In this document: piece after piece, positions 46,701-58,341 of the stretch
Numbering within the stretch: the stretch's first letter is position 1
Layout: each line of letters opens with the position of its first letter
DNA from: Escallonia rubra
Lineage: Eukaryota; Streptophyta; Magnoliopsida; Escalloniales; Escalloniaceae
Assembly (NCBI GenBank): GCA_033065855.1
Contig: JAVXUO010001525.1
Coordinates: 62,001-126,000, forward strand
Length of the DNA: 64,000 bases
Direction: 5' to 3'
The notes under the pieces: model-generated
What the model was told of the DNA's origin: nothing
The model's database searches: none
What the model saw: only the letters and a program-made list of their open reading frames with translations
Position numbers and translations under genes: made by a program

Positions 46701-49700
46701 TGCAAAGCCCAAGCAATTTAACTGGTCAAATAAACTGCCAGAAAAGCAAACTATACCTCTAACTTTTCACTTTCCGCCTTCAAAACATCAATTGTTTGTC
46801 GCAACCCTTTCACCTTTGCATCGGCTCTAGAAAGCAAGGCCTGTATGCAGATATTGGAATGTATCAGTATTGTGTTCTTAAGTTCAAGATTTTTTTTGGG
46901 TGAAAGGTCATTTATTAATCTAAGCCAAATTACAATAGTACATTCCAAATCAAAAAAATATATATAGAATGCACTCCAGTTCTATTTACAAGCTAATATA
47001 CCTAGCTATCAAGAATTCCCTCACAAATCCCCCATGCCTGACATATCTGCTGGTATACAGTGGAAGGGGACTTTTTTCCAGCTTCTAACTCTCAGCTGGA
47101 TCATGTCCTTAATCAGCTGTGCACATTCTTCCCCTGATCTTTGTCCACTCCCAAAGATTCTCGAATTTCTCTCGTTCTAAATCACATAGACCGTTACTGC
47201 CAGGGCTAGCTTCTTGATCCGAGATTGGAAGCTTTTACCTCTAACCCTTTGAGCAGCTCACTGTAATAGTTGCTTCCAAGACTGCCGACTAATAGTAATG
47301 CTTAACTTCAGTAGTACCTCAGTCCAAAGAGATTTAGTGAAAGTATCCAAAACACATCATCTTCATCTTCCTGATGTAAGGCTTAAGGAGCATGTGTATC
47401 TACAACCTAATTCCAGCTTTTTTAAGTTTGGTCTTGGTTCTCAGCCCCCCTTTACATAACATCCACATTATAACAGCACATGGGGGAATGACCACTAAAC
47501 CAAACGATCTTCCACCTAGGAACCAAATCCTTATTAGCCCTTAATGCACTCCAGACTGATTTTATGGAGAACTTCCCATTCTTGTTCAGTAACCACACCA
47601 CTCTGTCTTCATGATCACAAGGAGATAGTGCTAGATTACACATATCCTCATGCCAAGCTCTTAAGGCTTGTGATCTAGCAGGTAGAGCTTGCCAATGCCC
47701 ATTTTCAGTCATTGCATCCACTTTTCTGTTCAGTGCTATGCCAGAATCATAAATGATACGATTGCCATACTTAAGAAGGGAACCATTAAGCATCCAATTG
47801 TCCAGCCACAACCAGGTGCACTGGCCATTCCCAATCTTCTTACCCTATACACTACTGCATTTTGGCTCTCAATTTCAGCATGTTGCACCAAGTCCAGGAC
47901 ATTGTCGAAGGGGGTTTGAACGTCCAGATGTGCGGGTCTTTAATTATTCAAGTGTAACACCATTTCAACCAGAGTGAGTCCTTTTGGAAGCAAGATCCCG
48001 CAACTGGTTACAAATGGTAGCCCTATTCGACTCTTCTAATCTTTTGACCCCCAGACCACCCTCTTGTTTAGGTAAACAAACATCAGTCCAATCAATTTTT
48101 GCTCCAGTACACTTTGCCGCTTTACCATTCCAGGTAAACGCTCTATCATAGCTTCAAGCTTCTTAATTATCTTTTTTGGTAGTATAAAAGATAGAGCACC
48201 GATAAATTTGCATGCTCACGAGGACTGAGATGGCCAATTGAATTTTACCAACATAAGATAAGTATCTTGGAGTCCAGCTGCTAATCTTCTTGGAGAGCTT
48301 GTCAATTAATATTTGGCAGTCCTTAATATGTAGCTCTGTTGCTATCAGAGGTACCCCAAGGTAAGTCACACGAAATTCACCCAGAGGCATGCCAATGATT
48401 TGTGATAGGTATGAAATGAGGTCTCATTAACCCCTGCCAACAACATAGCACTCTTTTGCAAATTAGGGTAGAGACCAGACAAGGTGCCAAATTCATCCAG
48501 TGCTTATCTAATTCTTGTAAGAGAAGTCTGATCTGCAGCAGCTACGAAGAAAAGATCATCGGCAAAGCTCATGCGATTGATTTGCAGATCAACACATTCT
48601 GGGTAGAACTTAAAATCAGGTTGAGTAGTAGATTCATTAAGCAAGCTTGAGAAGGCCTCCATGACCAACACGAAAAGGGTATGGGGATATATAATCATCC
48701 TGCCATAAACCTTTTGCACTAGCAGAAAAAACTCCATTGGACCATTTAGGTTAATGGAGAATTTAGCAGTGGTCACACGCTTATAATCCAACCAATATAT
48801 GCAGCAGGGAAGTGAAAAGCCTCCACTGCACACTTTAAGAAGTCCTTCCCACAGTGTCATAAGCCGTTAGAATCTGCCTTTAGTACACATCTTGGAATTC
48901 TTCCCACCTTATGATAGATCTTGATCAACTTTTGCATAAGCAAGATATTATCAGCACTATGTCTGTTGGCCACAGAAGCAAATTGCTTTGGACTTATGAT
49001 TTTAGACGTACTTTTTTAATAATGAACAAAGGACTTTAGAAATCGCCTTATAGACCACATTAAGCAAGCAATAAGTCTAAAATCTTTCATTGTACTGGGA
49101 CATGGGATTTTAGTGATCAAAGTCAAGGCTGTATTAAAAGATGAATCCCTTTGCCCTGATGATAAATCCCAAGACAGCTCTAACTACATGACTGCCCACC
49201 TATGTTACATGGACACTGTACAAGTGTCCGGGTCGGATACGTGTCCAAGTGTCAGATTCGTCTAATTCTTAAAACACAATACACGGGATACTGCAAAATG
49301 ATCTTATCCGTTACTACTTGTTATTCCTAAGGTGAAACGGTATTTTATGTTGCGCACATTGTCTCATCTCAAAGCCAAAGAAATTAAGAGAAACACTATA
49401 ATATAGTGTTCGTAGTAGCATACCCTATAAGATGTGTGGGACACATATTCCCTACCCATGTCCAAGTGTCGAGTGTCCAAAACGCGTATTTTCATGCATC
49501 CTCAAGAGTCCATGTAACATAGCTGCCCACAATCTTCCAATTCTCTTGGTAAAATTCAGCAGTATAACCATCAGGCCAGGTGCTTTATTCGATCTAAGAG
49601 AGAATATAGCATCCTTCACATCCTTCTCATCCACAGCATCACATAGCACGGCCGGATCATCGCCAGAAAGACGCTTCTTTCGAATTATGCCAAGTCTATT

Positions 49701-52700
49701 TTTAGTGTGCCCTTGCCCTTGTCTTGGCACAGGTTCCTGAAGAAATCTAGCAATAACAGCATTGGTGAACAGCTTTTTCTACATTAACCAGTTCCTTCCA
49801 GAGTTGATATTGACAAGACCTTACTATGAGCTCTATGTACTTGAACCTTCTTATGGAAGTAGGTAGTGTTATTATCCCCACGCTTAAGAGCTTGCACTCC
49901 TGATTTTTTCTAAAAGAAAGCTTCCTCAGCTTTAGAAAGCTTAAACTACTGCTCCCGAATTTTATTTTATTTTTTTCCTTGTGCACCAGGCTGATATCAT
50001 GCTGATTGAGAATTTTGTTCTGAACATTCTCGAGTTCCTCATATTTTTCAGCAGTCTTCAGTGAGATTTGCTATAGTAAACTTTGTTGAGGTTCTTTAAC
50101 TGAGGTTTCAATCTTTTCAACCTAAGAACCAATTGATGGCAATAATCACCTTCACATGCATCATTCCAAATTCTCTTCAAGACATCCTTAAAAGTTGCAT
50201 GCATCACCCAAAAGTTAAAACATTTGAAAGGCCTTTTGCCAGTAGGTCTATCCTGAGAGATTTGGACTAGCAGCATAGCATGATCTGATATCCCAGGTTC
50301 CCGAGCAATGGCATGGGAATTAGGAAAAGTATTCAGCCATCCTTCATTTTGTAGCAGTCTGGCCAATCAACACGTAATAAGATCCTCCTCTCTTTTGTTG
50401 CACCAAGTGTAAAATAGCCTGGCAGTTGCCATGTCTTCAAAATGCAGCTTGTATATGCACTGATTGTAGTCCTCAACGTCCCTACAACTTATGGCAAACC
50501 CACGTATCTGTTCCTGAGAGCTCCTAACCACATTGAAATCTACCACGATCAGCCAAGGTTTATTGCCAATACGTCTTCCCTGTTGTTGTGATTGCTGCCA
50601 TAAACACCTTCTTTTCACCCCTTTGTTGTTGCCACACACGCTGGTTAGATAAGAATGCTCTGCTTTACCAATGTGATTTACTCTTCCTGTAATCAACTTA
50701 GTCTCACACTCCATTTCTTGAAACTGGACTCTTTTTGTATCCCAGCCAATCCATAATCCCGAGACACCCTTGTTATTTGTATTATGGACAAAGTGTCGGT
50801 CTCTGTTCCATTTATTGGTAACAGCATCAATATTTTCTACTTTCACTCTAGTTTCAACCAGCCCAACTAGATTAATATTTTGGTTTTTCACAGCTTTTTT
50901 TTACCTCATATTGTTTAACTGAGTCATTTAGACCCCTCAGGTTCCAGCTAACTATGATGTTACCTAAGTTAGAACCACTCCTTTTCCTAGCAAGAGAGTT
51001 AATTTTGCCTTGACTTAAGTTCCTACTAGATAGGAATTCATACCTTTAATAAGTCTGCCAACATTATCTTCTAAAAGATCCTCTTCTATTATTTCCAGGC
51101 CTTGAAACCTGTTCTGGGTGCTTCGGAATTAGACTTGTAATTCACCAGCAGTATGATGCACCTGCTGCACCGCCTGCATAGCATTATCTTCTCTGATTTG
51201 TCTTTGGGAATCACTTACCTGCTGCTTCCTTTGCCATACTTGGTGTCGCTTGGCTGTATGATAACATCTAGTGTCAAGGTGCCCAAAGGCCTTAAAATGT
51301 CCACCTATTGGTGGTATCCATTCATATACAACAGACCAGGTCCTATGATGCAAACACTCTGTGGCAGTTCATTTGCAGCCTCAACCTCTAAAGCCACTCT
51401 AGCATAGGTCAACCTTGCCTTTGTAGCAGTCATACTTGTAAATAAAGGCACCCCAACAGAACTTGCAATTCTGGTAAGCATTTAAGTGGACCAAAATTGC
51501 AGAGGAAAATATGGTAGTTAATTCCATATAGGGACCTTCTGTAACCCTTCCATCTCCAAAGAAACAGTAGGAGACCAAGCTTATTAACAAGATGTTTGTC
51601 ATCAAAAGTCCACGGTCCTTTGTCCAATATATGCCTTTGACCCAATTGGTGACTCCAGTTTTACAATGTACACCCCAGATTTCAGTATGCTCACAGTAAG
51701 ATTGCCAAACATTCCCCATTTCCTTTGAAAGAAATTTTGCATCGCTTGGAATGGAGGTCTAGCTCCAACTACATAGGCAACAATTGCATTTTTGCCATCT
51801 TTCAATTCCATGAATGTCATCCATTGTGTATTCAATTCCCTTTTGGCCACTGAACTCTTGCGGAGCTAAATATTCAAGCTTATTTTCCATAACAAAATCC
51901 CTATCTGGCCAAACAGTAGCTGCATATGTTTTTCCTTGCTCCTTGATGTGTACAACAGCATTTTTAGTGACTGAAGCTGATAATTGTGGTTTCTTGAGGG
52001 TAAGGCAGGGAATTCCCCCTCGTTTCCCAGGTGAAACCATTAATTAAAGTGTGGGGCTCTGTAACTGCGTTTCCACCTGCCATTCGAGTTCATGACATTC
52101 ATGCGCCCCTAAACTTGCTTCTTGTGCCTCAATTTCCAACACTCGCAGAGTATTGAATCTCCTAATTGAGTAATTACGTTAATGATTGCTTTCAGCTCAC
52201 CATTTACTTGTCTTAACTCCTTTAATTGTTTGCTTAAATCTCCAATCAATTTTCTTAGTCCTATTCTTCATCCGAACCAGAGCTAGTACGTTACTTTTCT
52301 CGGATGGATATCAGCAATTGTTGGTCCACCGCTTATCAAGGAAGTTTTCCGTTCCCAGCGCCACCGCAATTTTTGGCGGCAGCGGAGCTTTAGATCCACT
52401 TCCTTTCACCTTGTGGGTGTTGGTCCACTGCTTACCAACGAAATCCTTCGCATACGGTCGGGAGGGCCCGGAATCGGATTGATTTTCGTTGAGAAGCCAT
52501 GAGCGAACTGAGAATCGGTAACTTGATCAGAGCCTCTCTTTCCTGATATGTCTTCCCCTTAAGTTCAAGATTTGACCATAGGATGTTTGATAGACAATAG
52601 CAAGTCGAGAAAAGTCTTTGTACTCAACCTTATATTTTATTATCATTTCTAGTACGAGAGGCTTCATATAAAACCTCAAACAATGTTTTTACAAGAATAA

Positions 52701-54954
52701 TAAACAGAGTTTTATCTTTTTCTGTCAGTTTTATACACTTTCTGGACATGCAGCTTGGGCCATCAGGTTTTATTGAACCGGAGAAAAGTAGAGGAAAAAG
52801 GAAATGAAGAACTTGAACCTTTAGCTTTGAAATTTGGCAACAAAAACGTTCATTTGCATACTAAATCTCTTGAGAATAAATTTCATCATGTGCAGTGAAT
52901 ATACTAGTGCGGCGGAGAAAGAACAATGATCTCCAAGATGAAAGTGCCACCTGGCCCACATTAAAAAAGGCTCTCTCAGTTAAATTTACCAATGCAGTGT
53001 TTTATTATGTTTTCAAACAATAAAAGCCCAAGCACATTTTCCCTTCTCTTTTACTCCTTTCTCTGTCTGATTGGTTGATACGGGGAGTGGAGGGGCTTAA
53101 TTCCAACAAGGTGTCTTTTCTGACGGGAACACCAAGCCCCCAAAAACTGTTTCAATAAGAATAGGATATTCCAGAATAGGTTGATCACATCAATGTCCAA
53201 CCACATCAAAAAGAAGGTGGAATTAGCACTTGAACATTGCAAAGAATAATTTGTTTGATTTGTCATTACAAGTCTTAGGCAAATAGGCAATTTACACTTA
53301 ATAACATACACGGCTAGGCTAGTTGGTTCCATCCTCACAAGACAAAATCCAACCATAGAAACGGGCGAATGAGACTGCCATATCAGATAATCTAGCTTGT
53401 GACTTTAACATTCCGAATTATGCATGACATATGAGAGGTTAACTTCCATACCAGATTGCAACAACTTTGTCTAGGAAACAGAAACCACGGGAAACAGTTG
53501 TGATGTTACCTCCTCACTCAAAAAGATGCGCAATGTGTTGTTGTACAAGAAACGCCTTGGCCCTGCATATGGTATAAAAAGTCATTGAAGCATTATAAGA
53601 CTGGTTTGTGTTCATAGAAAAGGTAACACACAAGGTAACTTGTCATACATGGTCCAAGAATCAAATTTGCAACAAACATTAAATGAAAATTTGATCAATT
53701 TTTAAAATACAAGTACAAGCTAAAGATGTGGCTCTCCATTCTCTCCAAGACCAGAAATATGAAGGACTGCTATGCGTTTAGAGCAATACTTTTAAGAACC
53801 AGTAATCCTGAGCCAACAACGACTCCGCTCGTAATCACTGGGTGTGAAGCAGCAATGCGTATACCCTCTGCAAGCAATTGTTTAACATTTTAAATTTGGA
53901 GGTAAGAGAAGAGCGATGAAACCTAGCAATTCCAGCTAAACAGACCTTTAAGCTTTCCAAAGGCGATACCCTCATAAGCACTATACTCAGACTTCAGATC
54001 TTGTAAAGAATCCTGCAACCAAGCTTTTCAAATCAACTATAGGTGTATGTAGTCAGTGAAAAGGAAGCAATAACATGGTAGAGACAATTCCACTATTTGG
54101 TTGCCGCGAATTTGTAGGAAAAGAAAACATAAACTTATAAAACTATGAAATTTGTAGCACTTCAAATTTTGCAAACCAACTTGATCTGTTGCAAGTCTTC
54201 TATATTTTTCTTTGCTATCGTCGGTGTTAAATTAGACTTCCAAATAGTAAATGACATAAACCAAAACTGTTCCCCCACCTCTTCAAAGACGATGGACATA
54301 CACCTCCCCCCACCACAGCACAAACACTTAGCGCACGCACACAACGTCCAGACCCAATCATATTCACGCATACCACCCGCACCCAGCAACACCCCCCCCC
54401 CCCCCCCCTCAAAAAAGCACCCACGCAGCCATAGACGTGAACATACACACAACCTGGACTCCAAAATGAACAACGCTAGCAGTAAACATTGGGCACCCAT
54501 CCAGCTACTCTGCAGTCCCAGGGTTTGAACTTCATATATTTGTTTGGAAACCCCGATACAACCCCACAGTATTCAACTATTCGGCTACCTAGTTATTAGT
54601 TTCATACACAGCATAGAACACCAGGCCACGGCAATCGCATTTCCCCCAATTTTGCACAAAACAAACGGACGAGAATTGTGAGCGAAGCATTACAATGGTC
54701 TGACTGAGATGGGCAGACGAGGTGGACACGATTCGATCGAGGCGAGATCTGGCTACCGCAACCGTGGATTCTAGGGTTTGTTCAATGGTCTGCTGAGCCA
54801 GCTGCGCCTGTTGTGCTACGTAGTCGATCCACAGAGTGACCTCTTGTAAGGGTTTTGATACGTCGATATGGTAATCACCTCCCGATGATGAAGAATGAGA
54901 TGAAGGCGAAGGGGTAGACGATGTGTTTGGCTTGTCTTCTGGGGCTTCCGCCAT
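40780..54954 (-). CDS. RHIP1-like protein (RGS1-HXK1-interacting protein 1 family), complete, 9 exons
   Basis: Coding exons on the - strand: 54954-54694, 54012-53946, 53867-53790, 53562-53510, 46840-46757, 42538-42486, 42380-42316, 42224-42166, 40869-40780. They total 810 nt, giving 269 aa and TGA. All phases agree and all junctions are GT-AG. The protein starts MAEAPEDKPNTSS, then YHIDVSKPLQEVTLWIDYVA (about 28-47). It has a hydrophobic, probably membrane-spanning segment ITSGVVVGSGLLVL (about 121-134) after ASHPV, then RPRRFLYYNTLR-like RPRRFLYNNTLRIF. A coiled-coil-prone region follows (ALLSRADAKVKGLRQ to EEELKRGKTKLR, 154-199), and the conserved end is VTKISNYGISV. From memory this is the plant family of Arabidopsis At4g26410, reported to interact with RGS1 and hexokinase 1 in glucose signalling. 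The biochemical role is unclear. An upstream in-frame ATG at 54966 would add four residues. Intron 4 contains a LINE. Confidence 0.85.
41764..41900. repeat. Two copies of a CCAATCATAGCTTYCRGAAG unit in RHIP1 intron 8
   Basis: CCAATCATAGCTTTCGGAAG at about 41820 and CCAATCATAGCTTCCAGAAG at about 41872 are 52 bp apart, a small local duplication in intron DNA. Confidence 0.7.
45760..46059. mobile_element. Stowaway-like MITE, copy C (300 bp, complete)
   Basis: Ends CTCCCTCAGTCCCTAATTAG and, inverted, CTCCCTCCGTCCCAAAAAAA lie between TA duplications (45758-45759, 46060-46061). It is the best-preserved of the three copies. It lies in RHIP1 intron 5. Confidence 0.85.
47452..48390 (-). pseudogene. 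LINE ORF2: C-terminal part with zf-RVT-like region
   Basis: YLGVPLIATELHIKDCQILI and LSKKISSWTPRYLSYVGKIQ are the block after the RT thumb. Further on, NKNGKFSIKSVWSALR is the start of the zf-RVT domain of plant LINEs. The frame is broken between and after these segments. Confidence 0.85.
48391..49730 (-). pseudogene. LINE ORF2: reverse transcriptase, interrupted by a MITE
   Basis: RT blocks are LRSNKAPGL (near 49590), VVRAVLGF (near 49180), NVVYKAISKVL (near 49070), the LFVLVMEAFSSLLNES block (near 48670) and the catalytic MSFADDLFFVAAAD (near 48560). Several frameshifts separate them. The MITE at 49200-49522 lies between the first two. Confidence 0.85.
49200..49522. mobile_element. 323-bp MITE inserted in the LINE RT
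   Basis: Terminal inverted repeats CTATGTTACATGGAC are perfect for 15 bp. The 8-bp duplication CTGCCCAC (49192-49199 and 49523-49530) fits a hAT-type MITE. The interior is rich in GTGTCC phrases like those of the CCT1 intron 7 elements. Confidence 0.9.
50058..50891 (-). pseudogene. LINE ORF2: AP-like endonuclease
   Basis: Exo_endo_phos motifs seen are INLVGLVETRVK, VSGLWIGWD, WLIVVDFNVVRSSQE, FYTWCNKR and, after a frame break, the SDHAMLLV catalytic box at about 50270. It nicks target DNA during LINE insertion in active relatives. Downstream FKCFNFWVMHATFKDVLKRI is the usual linker to the RT. Confidence 0.85.
51129..52047 (-). pseudogene. LINE ORF1: DUF4283 region and degenerate zinc knuckle
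   Basis: MVSPGKRGGIPCLTLKK starts the protein near 52040. DUF4283 hallmarks AYVVGARPPFQAMQNFFQRK and DKGPWTFDDKHLV follow in shifted frames. The YEWIPPIGGHFKAFGHLD segment near 51300 corresponds to a CCHC knuckle that has lost cysteines. ORF1 proteins bind element RNA. Confidence 0.8.
54391..54409. repeat. Poly-C run in RHIP1 intron 1
   Basis: About 18 consecutive C lie in a CA/CCA-rich pyrimidine tract (54290-54440). The length may be unstable in vivo or miscalled. Confidence 0.8.
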
Positions 54955-57085
54955 TGTCACCACCACAAAGCTTTCAAGCTTTCTTCTGCAAAATTTGGGT
55001 TACTTTTTTTAGGTGTAAATTAACCCGTCAGTGTTATGAGCTGGCGGGTCGACATAAAATGGAATATTTTTAGGGTCGTTCGTACCATATTCGTTTTTCG
55101 GTTTTTTATAATTATAACGATGATAAAAAAGATTTAATTTTTTTTTATTATTTTTTATTTTTATTTTGGATAAAATTACTCAAACGGTGACAAAAAAATT
55201 GAAGTGTTTTCAACTTTTTCACCTAAATTTAACCCAATATAAGAAAAAATAACTATTTTTTTGTTGTGAAAATGATAAAAATACAGGAACGTATTTTCTA
55301 ACTAAATACGAAAATCATGAAAATAGAAAACGAATATCGTAAATGTATGGGGCTCTGCGATGATTTAAGGCGAATTCATAGGGATTTATTCTCTTGAGAT
55401 ACGCTGGTTGTCTAACCGAAGATAGAGTCCCTTGTTCCAATTGATTTTTTTAGTATTCGGTTGATGTGAGGGTTGGTGTAAAGTTCGTGCATTTGCATGT
55501 GACATTAAATGCAAGTTTATTTTACTATCTAACACTTATATTCTCATAAGCATCAGGCACCTAAACAATGGGTCTATGACAGCTACCACGCCCAATCTTT
55601 CGCGCCCTTGCAAGGGGATGAAACAACTCCCCGAGACCCGTCTTATGCTAGCACTTTGCATGCTACTGTGGCTCTTTGTAACTTCATCACACATCTTCTA
55701 TCGCACTCCACCAAAGAGGTTTTGAACGCACTGTCTATTATTCTTTCTCGTCTAACATTTCACTACAAAAATTGGGTATGACTCTGATACCACTAGTCAC
55801 GGACTATGGAACATTCTCATGCAAATAAGTCGATTGTACCTAGACGAGGCTTCTAGACCCTTTTCAAAGTAAATATCCCGATGTGTTGGGAGATGTTAGG
55901 ATCAGTATAAACCCATATCCATTAGGATCTGAAATTATATAACAGGTTTGTTATGTGGTCCAACATCTATATTCTCATGCACACCCCAGTGCTAGGCACT
56001 CACACAATGAGTTCGTGACACGATCCTTCTTACTTTTTTGTACAAGTTTGGAAGTTCGAGTTTCATAGAGATGGACAAGCGGAGTAAAAGAAATACATCA
56101 CTGTGATAAAGAAAAATGAATGTTGGTGGTTTGGAACCATTAGCTCTGAAAGCCGATGGATGTATAAGTAACTTCCAGTTAGTAGCAATCCGGATCTCAA
56201 TGCTTGATGTCTCTGACGTGATCTTCAAAGCTGACAAAGGTTAAAAGACTTGGTAAGAGCTAGAGCCAAGTTCTTGGCCAAAGGTTAGAGACCAAATGAC
56301 AAAACAAGAGCCGATGAAGGCTTGTTATCAAAGTGAAGCAGCATTTGGTGAAACACCAAGGCCAATGTTACTTCTAGTGAAGTACCATCAGCATGCTATT
56401 TCCAAAGTAGCTATTTATGAAAACTCATTGCCAAAGCTAGCCCAGATTACAAGCTCATGCATAGGCGCAAATACTTGTGGTGCCTTCAAAATTTTGAGGA
56501 AGTGTTGAAGGATGAAGAACAAGAATAGTTAAGACCAGAGGTACGTCTTGATCAAATAGGTAGCAAGGAACGCTCGAGAGGAATAAGTTGTCGTGACTCA
56601 ACACCTTCAGTTAGGGGACAACTTTAAAGCGTGCTAGCCCAAGTTACAATAAGGCCCCATTTGTTTGAAGAAAAATGCTTCACGGAAAACACTTTTTGAA
56701 AAATAGCAATCTCATGAGAATATTTTTCTGAATTTCATTTTCAGCTATTTGGACAACACACGGAAAAATGATTGAACTACCAACAGTCGTATGTTAAACA
56801 TTAGATATAAAGCAAATAGTATAAACATGCTAAAAATATCAATAAACGAGACGCTCTTATCCAATTTACATAAACATTCTTAGCGAAAAAACAAGTACAA
56901 TAAAAATGTAACAAGATAAAAGTAAATAAACATATTCCTAAACAATCCCCCCCCCCCCCAAAGATAATTATTCCACATTTTGCTTGATATATGGTCCCTT
57001 TTCATACCCATTCTCTATGTTCTTCCCTCTCCTCCCCATGAGTTGACTCTCATCTTGTTTGTTCTCGTCCATTTTGTCGTTGAGA
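54955..57085. other. RHIP1 upstream region and intergenic DNA with LTR and MITE traces
   Basis: 54955-55350 is AT-rich and probably holds the RHIP1 promoter. At 55783-55794 the - strand reads AGTGGTATCAGAG, a primer-binding-site core. On either side, TATATTCTCATRMRCA plus CACAATGRGTYYRTGACA-like phrases recur (55535-55580 and 55968-56020), suggesting a small decayed TRIM-like element. At 56653, AGGCCCCATTTGTTTGAAGAAAA resembles the terminus of a common plant MITE, but no partner end was found. A C-run lies at 56947-56959. Confidence 0.4.
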
Positions 57086-58209
57086 TTAGATAGAGGGGAG
57101 AATCAGAGTTTCAAGGTCATGAGGAATGACTAGAGTTGAGGAAGTGAAAACATTGGGAAAATGTTCCGTAAAACATTTGCCAATTTCTTTCCTGTCTGTA
57201 ATCCAGTTTCCTTCGTGCTTTATGTAGTCCAGTGCATTGCGTCTTCGTCGTGTAATGGTCATGAGGTGGAAGAACCAGGTATTAGTATCTCCCTCAATGA
57301 TCTTGCATTGTCTGGATTTATCCCACCATATTGATTCTTCCCTCTTCAATTCCTCATCCGGAGCTACTTGGAGATGCAATTCTTTTTCCAGATTTCTACT
57401 AGTGGGGCTCTCTGTCTGGACTTTGTCAATAGCTTCATTGAGGATTCTGATTTTGGTTTGGATATGCCCAAAATGTGTTTGATTCCAAGTCTTGAGGGCC
57501 TTTCTCGTGTTACGAATCTTCTGGCATAGCTTGAAAGGTAGAGAGCCACAAGTATGTATGTTCCAAGCATGTTTGACTATGGTGCTGCAAGTTCTATCTC
57601 GGGTCCAGCATGATAAAAACTTAAACGGTTTGGGATCCGAGAAGCTGTTACCAAAAGTATCCAGTAGAATCGGATTATGATCAGACTTGTGGGCCGGGAG
57701 ATGTCTTATTCTTGCATTGGGGAAGAGTATACACCACTGGGAATTCGCCATGCCCCTATCCAACCTTTCTCTGATGTTTGCCTGTAAAGGCCTTCTGTTT
57801 GTCCAGGTAAAAGGGTTGCCAGAAAAATCGAGGTCAATCACACCTTTTTCATTGATCACAAAGACAAGGCCCCCCGATGATGGGGATGCAAAAGCCCGAC
57901 CACCGCTTTTTTCCTCAGCTACTGTGACTTCATTAAATCACCAATACCTAGCCAAGGTCTTGAAAAAGATTCAATGACCTTGGAGAGGTTGTTCTAAAAA
58001 ATATGTTTATGTTGCCTGTTAGGGGGCCCGTAAACTGCAGATATCATCCAGGGAGATGACGGTGGGTCGGAAAAAACAAGTCCACTAATGATGTTTGGGG
58101 TTGCGAAAATAATTTCTACGTCCACTCCTAGCTTCCAAGGTAGGCATAGACCACTCGTTGCTTGGATTGGTTCAACACATTGGTGATTTGTAAAGCCAAG
58201 AGAAGACAA
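57086..58209 (-). pseudogene. LINE ORF2 endonuclease (second LINE)
   Basis: A 257-aa open stretch at 57086-57859 begins GVIDLDFSGNPFTWTNRR and RERLDRGMANSQW and carries the SDHNPILL catalytic box, then the linker HFGHIQTKIRILNEAI and EGDTNTWFFHLMT. Upstream, VYGPPNRQHKH and LCLPWKLGVDVEI (57994-58209) are the first half in another frame. No RT follows. Confidence 0.85.
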
Positions 58210-58341
58210 GATGGGAATGAGAGAAGAAGAGAGTGCTTTGGTTTCAGAAAAAAGAGGATATCGGGAGAAAGGGTCCGGACAAGCCGGCTGAGGGCTCGGA
58301 TTTTTTTTTCTTTCTGAGCCCCTGACAATTTTGGGAGAGAA

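Larger units (their letters stand above)
46890..52557 (-). mobile_element. Near full-length L1-type LINE in RHIP1 intron 4
   Basis: The element is on the - strand, sense to RHIP1. A target duplication CTTAAGTTCAAGA(TTT) occurs at 46877-46892 and 52558-52573. The poly-A tail appears as T8 on the + strand at 46890-46897. ORF1 has a DUF4283-type domain and a degenerate zinc knuckle. ORF2 has endonuclease, RT with FADD, and a zf-RVT-like C-terminus. Multiple frameshifts and stops make it inactive. A 323-bp MITE interrupts the RT. Coordinates assume that the shared T residues belong to either side. Confidence 0.9.

Noticed and set aside
54145..54528. 127-aa frame in RHIP1 intron 1
   Set aside because: Built on a CA/poly-C low-complexity tract; no domain; inside an intron of a conserved gene.
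56653..57000. Complete MITE beginning AGGCCCCATTTGTTTG
   Set aside because: Only one terminus is recognisable; no inverted partner or target duplication could be found, so it is mentioned only as a trace.
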